From NCBI GenBank assembly GCA_947466965.1, contig CANIFU010000017.1:1-48899 (forward strand): 48,899 bases of DNA, written 5' to 3'. This document shows positions 44,207 to 48,899 of the stretch, one piece after another. The position numbers and the translations under genes were made by a program. The DNA is from Bacteroidota bacterium. GTDB lineage: Bacteria > Bacteroidota > Bacteroidia > 2-12-FULL-35-15. The first letter of the stretch is position 1, and each line of letters begins with the position of its first letter. The notes beneath the pieces were generated by a model that searched no databases, was not told the DNA's origin, and saw only the letters and a list, made by a program, of their open reading frames with translations.

Positions 44207-44219
44207 TTTTGAAAACAGA

Positions 44220-44385
44220 GTACAAAACAGGCGCAAATCCGCTGGAAGCAGCAGCCACAAAGACACACAAGGCGGGGTGTTTAAGGGCGTTTTAATAGCC
44301 GTTATACGTTCCGTGCACCCAAACACACCAGCGAGGGTTCCCAAGCCAGCAGGGCGCCCAATTTCGCTTCGGCAGCTATTTTTTT
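44220..44385. other. GC-richer structured block of unknown nature
   Basis: This block contrasts with its AT-rich flanks. It contains GCTG-GAAG-CAGC, the palindrome GGGCGCCC, and GGTGTTT facing AAACACACC across about 40 bases. I do not recognise it as a tRNA, riboswitch or gene. Candidates are a structured non-coding RNA, a REP-like repeat or a relic of an inserted element. Confidence 0.4.
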
Positions 44386-44724
44386 TCTCAATCGAGGAGA
44401 TCTTTCGTGTTTTTTTAAACTTAAACGTTTATCAAACAATTTTAAAAAAATTTAGGTTGAATGGTTGTGTATCAATTTAAACGCATTTTAGATAAAAATC
44501 CAAACTAAAATAACTGTAAGATTCTTTTATTAATTTGCTTAGGTGTCCATTGATTTAATTTTTAAACTTCTGTTCCAAGTGAAACAAAGAGTTTACACTT
44601 TCTGAAAGCAAGAAACAGAAAATAAAAACTTGAAGATAATGACAAAAATTAATCGGCAAACAACATACAAAGAAAGGGCAAAAATTGAAAGTGCATCAAT
44701 AAATGAGATAAACAGAGAAATAAA

Positions 44725-44747
44725 AAAAACCACATCATGTGGTTTTT
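44725..44747 (-). terminator. Intrinsic terminator of the methyltransferase gene
   Basis: AAAAACCAC-ATCAT-GTGGTTTTT is a 9-bp stem with a five-base loop; T's follow in both directions. It lies 51 bases past the minus-strand methyltransferase stop. Confidence 0.85.
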
Positions 44748-44798
44748 AAGGACTTGTATAAGAGAAAAAAGGAGAAAATACAAAAGAAGAAAACACTA

Positions 44799-45683
44799 TT
44801 ATTTTTTGCGAATTAAGTATATCTGACTAGAAGACGTGTTTGCAGATTTAATCGCAGAAAGGTTTGAACGAAGTCCGTTCCACGTGGAACGTATTATATT
44901 CGTTCTGCCAAATTTAATCTTTTCGCTAAGCATTGAGACATAAAAAGAATCGAAAATCATCGGTAGGATTCGAAAAACCTTCATGTTGTACTTACTGAAT
45001 AACGAGTCAATATCCTTTGGGGTAAAATGATAAAGATGACGAGGAACATCGAAAGCTGCCCAATTATCTTTGTATATTTTTGCATCCAAGGAATTACAGT
45101 TGGGAACAGCAATGATAATAATACCATTCGGTTTAAGTAAGCGCTTTAATTCTTCTACGCGTTCGTTTAATTTAGGAACATGCTCCAGTACATGCCACAT
45201 TGAAATAACATCAAAACTCTCATCTGAAAGGTTTTTTAAACTTGCTTCGGGTAGCACGGTTAATCCGTAAGTATTTATTGCCATATTCCGAGCATCATCG
45301 TCAGGTTCTATTCCAAATGTGTCCCATTTTGCATTTTTACACGTATTCAAAAACTCACCCGTTCCGCATCCAATATCTAAAATTTTACCTGTCTTATAAT
45401 ATGAAGAAATGAGTTGTAACTTTTTTAATAATGTGAATTTACGAACCGATTGGTAGGTGGAGTTGATAAAACCTTTTTTAGTATTTGAATGGGAAACATA
45501 CTCTTCAGACTTGTAATATTTCCCTAAGTCCGATTCGTTGGGTCGGGGGTTGGTAAATTTAAAACCACATGATTCACACGCAACAATCGAAAACGTTTCA
45601 CGTGAAACAGTGTGATCAACACAAGTCAGAAACGGCTTATTTCTAATAGAATTACATACGGGACAGTTCTCTAATTTTTCCAT
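44799..45683 (-). CDS. Class I SAM-dependent methyltransferase with N-terminal zinc-ribbon-like segment
   Basis: 294 residues from ATG 45683; an in-frame TTG at 45701 is possible but weaker. The N-terminus has two CxxC-type pairs (CPVCNS and CESCGFKF) that could bind zinc. The Rossmann methyltransferase core follows (about 80-220): ILDIGCGTGEFL (SAM motif I), FGIEPDDDARN, ISMWHVLEHV and KPNGIIIIAVPN. The C-terminal tail (about 225-294) is basic. This architecture is common among enzymes that modify sugars, quinones or surface glycans; the substrate is unknown. Two parS-like palindromes lie inside the coding sequence (44876-44891 and 45594-45609). It ends at a clear terminator, and mnmG lies upstream. 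Confidence 0.88.
   Translation of the reverse strand: MEKLENCPVCNSIRNKPFLTCVDHTVSRETFSIVACESCGFKFTNPRPNESDLGKYYKSEEYVSHSNTKKGFINSTYQSVRKFTLLKKLQLISSYYKTGKILDIGCGTGEFLNTCKNAKWDTFGIEPDDDARNMAINTYGLTVLPEASLKNLSDESFDVISMWHVLEHVPKLNERVEELKRLLKPNGIIIIAVPNCNSLDAKIYKDNWAAFDVPRHLYHFTPKDIDSLFSKYNMKVFRILPMIFDSFYVSMLSEKIKFGRTNIIRSTWNGLRSNLSAIKSANTSSSQIYLIRKK
44876..44891. other. parS: parS-like ParB-binding site 1
   Basis: CGTTCCACGTGGAACG is a perfect 16-bp palindrome centred on CACGTG. It fits the parS consensus TGTTtCACGTGAAACA with the C/G variant at the fourth pair, a variant half-site known from Bacillus parS. It lies in the methyltransferase gene and encodes RSTWN on the minus strand. Confidence 0.7.
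45594..45609. other. parS: parS-like ParB-binding site 2
   Basis: CGTTTCACGTGAAACA matches the 16-bp parS consensus at 15 positions; the inner 14 bases form a perfect palindrome. It lies near the 5' end of the methyltransferase gene and encodes VSRET on the minus strand. Confidence 0.8.
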
Positions 45684-45694
45684 AAATATCTTTA

Positions 45695-45707
45695 GTTCCA
45701 ATGGAAC
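45695..45707. other. Degenerate parS-like hairpin
   Basis: GTTCCA-A-TGGAAC equals the neighbouring GTTCCACGTGGAAC with the central CG replaced by a single A. It lies in the spacer just before the methyltransferase start. It may be a decayed parS site or a chance inverted repeat. Confidence 0.35.
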
Positions 45708-45759
45708 TATAATTCGAATAATATAAAATCATAAATTACTACTACAGTCTTTGTAGAAG

Positions 45760-45773
45760 GTTCCACGTGGAAC
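45760..45773. other. parS: parS-like ParB-binding site 3
   Basis: GTTCCACGTGGAAC is a perfect 14-bp palindrome with the same core as site 1. Its last base is the first base of the mnmG stop codon on the plus numbering, so it occupies the mnmG/methyltransferase junction. Confidence 0.7.
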
Positions 45774-47677
45774 TATCTACCCAAATAAACCATCAAGACA
45801 GAAATGTCGGACGGTGTAACCCCGGATATGCGAGATGCCTGTCCGATTGTTCTTGGTTTGATCTTTGAAAACTTTTCTCTTGCTTCCGCTGATAAAGAAG
45901 TTAATCTTTTATAGTCAAAATCATCGTGTAAAATCAAGTCTTCTAATCTTGACTGTTTATCAGCTAAGTCGTGCTCTCTCGAAATATAACCTTCGTACTT
46001 CATTAAAATCTCTGCTTGTTCAATACTTTCTAGGTCATAGTTGGAAACAAACTCATTCACCTTTGATGAAGCAATGGCAAAATCTAATAAGGTAATCGTT
46101 GGTCTGGTTAACACTCCAAACATTTTAACTTTCTGCGAAATGGGGGCAGAATTAATGGTTTCTAGTACCGGGTTCATTTCTGCTGGATCAATACTCTCCT
46201 TCTTGAAATAAGATATAATTTCCTGCGTGTTCTTTTGCTTAATAATAACTCTATCCAAACGCTCTTTTTTAGCTAAGCCTATTTCAAAAGACTTAGGGGT
46301 TAATCGAATATCTGCATTGTCTTGCCTTAATAATATTCGATATTCGGCACGAGACGTAAACATGCGATAGGGTTCGTCCGTTCCTTTTGTTACAAGGTCA
46401 TCAATCAAAACACCAATATATGCTTCGGAACGTTGAAGAATGAATGGTTCCTTGTTGTTTACTTTTAGGTGCGCATTAATGCCGGCCATTAAACCCTGAC
46501 AAGCCGCTTCTTCGTAACCTGTTGTCCCGTTAATTTGTCCCGCAAAATAAAGGTTATCTAACAACTTTGTTTCAAGCGTAAGATTCAATTGTTGAGGAGG
46601 AAAATAATCATATTCAATTGCATAACCTGGACGAAACATTTTAGCATTCTCAAAACCAGGAATTTTTCTCAATGCCTTAAACTGAACATCTTCTGGAAGA
46701 GAGGTAGAAAAACCATTGACATAAATTTCGACTGTATTCCATCCTTCGGGTTCGACGAAAATCTGATGTCTTTCGCGTTCCGCAAAACGGGTAATTTTAT
46801 CTTCTATACTTGGACAATATCTGGGACCTAAACCTTGAATCCTACCAGAAAACATCGGAGATTTTTCAAAACCTGTTCTTAATATTTCATGTACCTCTTC
46901 ATTTGTATAGGTAACAAAACAAGGAATTTGACCTTCTGGACCATTTTTAAAAGCGTCCTTACGTTCTACCTTAAAGCCAAACTGATCAACATCTACAAAA
47001 GAAAATTTATTCGGATTTTCATCACCATGTTGCACTTCCATTTTAGAATAATCAAGAGATCGTCCATCAATACGAGGAGGAGTTCCTGTCTTCATTCTAC
47101 CTGCTTCAAACCCTAAAGAAACTAACTGCTCAGTAATCCCGGTAGAAGATTTTTCCCCTGCACGACCGCCACCATATTGCTTTTCGCCAAGGTGTATTAA
47201 TCCATTCAAAAAAGTTCCATTTGTCAGAACAACCGCTTTTGAACGAATTTCAATATCCATACCCGTAATTACACCACAAACTTTATTCTCTTCTATAATT
47301 AAAGATTTTACCATGTCCTGCCAAAAATCAAGGTTAGGAGTTGCCTCTAACATCAACCTCCATTCTTCAGCAAACTTCCATCTATCACTCTGAGCCCTGG
47401 GGCTCCACATCGCAGGACCCTTTGATCTGTTTAACATTCTAAATTGCACAGCAGTCCTGTCGGTAACAATACCAGAATAACCACCCATCGCATCAATTTC
47501 ACGAACAATTTGACCTTTTGCAATTCCACCCATTGCAGGGTTACAACTCATTTGGGCAATTGTCTGCATATTCATGGTAATCAATAGGGTAGAAGATCCC
47601 ATATTAGCAGCAGCAGCAGCAGCTTCACAACCGGCATGACCGGCACCAACTACAATTACATCGTATTCTTTAAACAT
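45773..47677 (-). CDS. mnmG: tRNA uridine-34 carboxymethylaminomethyl synthesis enzyme MnmG
   Basis: 634 residues, full length. The N-terminal FAD-binding motif is [21 protein letters not shown], abbreviated to its GxGxAGCEAA core; [34 protein letters not shown] and [18 protein letters not shown] are family signatures. With MnmE it installs the carboxymethylaminomethyl group on U34 of several tRNAs, using FAD and methylene-tetrahydrofolate. In many bacteria this gene (gidA) lies near the replication origin, and the parS-like sites at its 3' end agree with that. The stop overlaps the third parS-like palindrome by one base. The gene lies 113 bp downstream of nadA. Confidence 0.97.
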   Translation of the reverse strand: MFKEYDVIVVGAGHAGCEAAAAAANMGSSTLLITMNMQTIAQMSCNPAMGGIAKGQIVREIDAMGGYSGIVTDRTAVQFRMLNRSKGPAMWSPRAQSDRWKFAEEWRLMLEATPNLDFWQDMVKSLIIEENKVCGVITGMDIEIRSKAVVLTNGTFLNGLIHLGEKQYGGGRAGEKSSTGITEQLVSLGFEAGRMKTGTPPRIDGRSLDYSKMEVQHGDENPNKFSFVDVDQFGFKVERKDAFKNGPEGQIPCFVTYTNEEVHEILRTGFEKSPMFSGRIQGLGPRYCPSIEDKITRFAERERHQIFVEPEGWNTVEIYVNGFSTSLPEDVQFKALRKIPGFENAKMFRPGYAIEYDYFPPQQLNLTLETKLLDNLYFAGQINGTTGYEEAACQGLMAGINAHLKVNNKEPFILQRSEAYIGVLIDDLVTKGTDEPYRMFTSRAEYRILLRQDNADIRLTPKSFEIGLAKKERLDRVIIKQKNTQEIISYFKKESIDPAEMNPVLETINSAPISQKVKMFGVLTRPTITLLDFAIASSKVNEFVSNYDLESIEQAEILMKYEGYISREHDLADKQSRLEDLILHDDFDYKRLTSLSAEAREKFSKIKPRTIGQASRISGVTPSDISVLMVYLGR

Positions 47678-47790
47678 TTTTATATATTAAAAAGTCCGTA
47701 AAAGTAATGATTTATCAGCATTTCCCGAAAACACGGACATTTGATATTCTAACATATTAATAAGTAATTAATAATCAATAATTTATAAAT

Positions 47791-48777
47791 TTATAAACCA
47801 AATTGCGAAGATAACTCAAGCATTCTTAAAATTGGCCTTTTTGCATTTTCGATCAGTTCATCTGATAATACTATTTCAGGGGCCTCGAATTTAAGGCAAT
47901 TATAAAGCTTTTCCAAGGTGTTTAACTTCATGTGGGGACAATCGTTGCATGCACAAGAATTATTCGGTGGAGCGGGTATAAATGACTTATTAGGATTAGC
48001 TTTTTGCATTTGATGAATAATACCTGCTTCTGTGGCGACAATAAATTCTTTAGCATCTGATTTCGTAGCATATCTTAAAATACCTGTTGTACTACCAATA
48101 TAATCAGCGATCTCAAGTACATTAGATTCACATTCGGGGTGCGCCAATAATAAAGCTCCAGGATGCTGATTCTTTAATTTTAATATTTTTTCTAAAGAAA
48201 ATATTTCATGCACCATGCAGGCACCATTCCAAAGTACCATGTTCCTACCGGTAAGTTTGTTAATATAAGCGCCCAAATTTTTATCAGGAGCGAATATTAT
48301 TTTTTGGTCTATTGGTAAGCTTTCAACGATCTGAACAGCATTCGTAGAAGTACAAACAATATCAGTTAGGGTTTTCAGATCAGCAGTACAATTTATATAA
48401 GAAATTACCAAATGATCCGGATGTAATTTTTTGAATTCAGCGAACTTTTCAGCAGGACAAGAATCTGCTAATGAACATCCCGCATTGAGATCTGGTAATA
48501 AAACCTTTTTTCCTGGAGAAAGTATTTTTGCTGTTTCAGCCATAAAATGAACACCTGCAAAAACAATAATGTCTGCATTCGTTTTGGAAGCTTCTTGAGA
48601 AAGTCCGAGGCTATCACCAATGTAATCAGCAATATCCTGAATATCGGCATCTTGGTAATAGTGCGCAAGGATGATTGCATTTTTTTCTTTTTTAAGTTTG
48701 TTTATTTCTGAAAACAAATTTAGCGAATAATCAATCGGCACATCCAAAAAACCTTTTGACAATAAATTTTCACCCAT
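47791..48777 (-). CDS. nadA: Quinolinate synthase NadA
   Basis: 328 residues. NadA condenses iminoaspartate with dihydroxyacetone phosphate to give quinolinate in NAD synthesis, using a [4Fe-4S] cluster. The sequence shows [22 protein letters not shown] (HYYQ core), a cluster cysteine in [12 protein letters not shown], another in WNGACMVHE, and the third in the C-terminal [18 protein letters not shown] block. AHPECESNV is also diagnostic. No nadB or nadC neighbours are visible. A GTCCGT/ACGGAC inverted repeat with a 33-base loop (47694-47738) followed by TTTTT on the minus strand is a weak candidate terminator. Confidence 0.97.
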   Translation of the reverse strand: MGENLLSKGFLDVPIDYSLNLFSEINKLKKEKNAIILAHYYQDADIQDIADYIGDSLGLSQEASKTNADIIVFAGVHFMAETAKILSPGKKVLLPDLNAGCSLADSCPAEKFAEFKKLHPDHLVISYINCTADLKTLTDIVCTSTNAVQIVESLPIDQKIIFAPDKNLGAYINKLTGRNMVLWNGACMVHEIFSLEKILKLKNQHPGALLLAHPECESNVLEIADYIGSTTGILRYATKSDAKEFIVATEAGIIHQMQKANPNKSFIPAPPNNSCACNDCPHMKLNTLEKLYNCLKFEAPEIVLSDELIENAKRPILRMLELSSQFGL

Positions 48778-48899
48778 AATAATAATATATCTTTTTATTT
48801 AAAATATTTAAAAATTTGTTGTTGTTGTTGGTCTGTTAGTTGAGTGTATAAAAAAAGAATAAAAGCATTGCATTTATGAGTTCTAACATACAACTAACA

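Larger units (their letters stand above)
43990..44798. other. 809-bp gap without a convincing gene
   Basis: Mostly AT-rich. It holds, in order, a perfect 15-bp hairpin with a plus-strand T-tract (44169-44206), a GC-richer block with several small inverted repeats (about 44220-44385), an AT-rich tail (44400-44720) and the methyltransferase terminator (44725-44747). Short frames crossing the GC block (for example plus 44277-44480) lack codon or domain character. Confidence 0.6.

Noticed and set aside
44154-44310. Possible integron attC site (ATTTAAC at the left, GCCGTTATACG at the right)
   Set aside because: The ends are not complementary apart from TAAC/GTTA, the length exceeds usual attC sites, and no integrase or cassette structure is seen.
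44277-44480. A plus-strand 67-residue open frame across the GC-richer block
   Set aside because: GTG start, no ribosome-binding context, no domain character, and composition follows the DNA block rather than a coding pattern.
47694-47738. GTCCGT/ACGGAC as the nadA terminator
   Set aside because: Only six pairs around a 33-base loop; the T-run on the minus side is suggestive but too weak to list as a feature.
1-48899. tRNA, rRNA, insertion sequence, prophage or restriction/defence genes
   Set aside because: No T-loop (GGTTCGANTCC) with acceptor pairing, no transposase or integrase motifs, and no phage structural or nuclease-defence domains were found on either strand.

Overview
The window comes from a Bacteroidota chromosome, most like a free-living gliding or adhesive lineage near Flavobacteriales/Cytophagales; I would not name a genus. 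The evidence is AT-rich DNA, few Shine-Dalgarno sequences, TAnnTTTG-type -7 promoter boxes, type IX secretion (T9SS) sorting domains of type A and type B (CHU_C, gliding-motility-associated), a PorP/SprF protein, a DUF4292 lipoprotein and an EnvC-like M23 protein. I found no phage, insertion sequence, CRISPR array, rRNA or tRNA.

Layout. 1-470 is a non-coding patch with two copies of a REP-like repeat and a long hairpin. 470-6483 (minus) holds a giant repeat adhesin with a type B T9SS domain, then an ECF sigma factor followed by a membrane protein that looks like an anti-sigma fused to a PKD and CHU_C domain. 6600-8987 (plus) is RNase R; it shares a strong bidirectional terminator with the convergent genes beyond it. 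9117-21049 (minus) reads, in transcription order, as a propeller/PKD/CHU_C adhesin, PorP/SprF, a TPR-PD40-OmpA protein, a MORN-repeat protein, a multi-PAS HWE-type histidine kinase and a LytTR response regulator: a surface-export module with a two-component system beside it. 21123-23012 (minus) is a GT-C/TPR glycosyltransferase-like protein.

23131-38534 (plus) is mostly envelope housekeeping: a large polytopic NtrY-like histidine kinase; a B12-binding protein and a crotonase; then a tight envelope operon (flippase, dUTPase, sugar nucleotidyltransferase, TPR lipoprotein, DUF4292 lipoprotein, degenerate EnvC-like M23); then tatA, gatA and a LysM lytic transglycosylase. 38609-42627 (plus) is the most accessory part. 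It has a small secreted Cys/His enzyme-like protein and then a compact four-gene secreted cassette: a transglutaminase-like protein, an unknown secreted protein and two T9SS type A cargo proteins.

42832-48777 (minus) holds a PLP enzyme of Cys/Met metabolism, an 809-bp gap with unexplained structured DNA, a SAM methyltransferase, mnmG and nadA. Three CACGTG-centred parS-like palindromes lie within 0.9 kb in and around the methyltransferase and the mnmG stop codon. This suggests a ParB-loading region and hence proximity to the chromosome origin.

The best candidates for something undescribed are the transglutaminase-like/T9SS cargo cassette, the sigma factor/CHU_C fusion pair, the parS cluster inside a coding sequence, and the plus-strand terminator-like hairpin with its GC-richer patch at 44169-44385.
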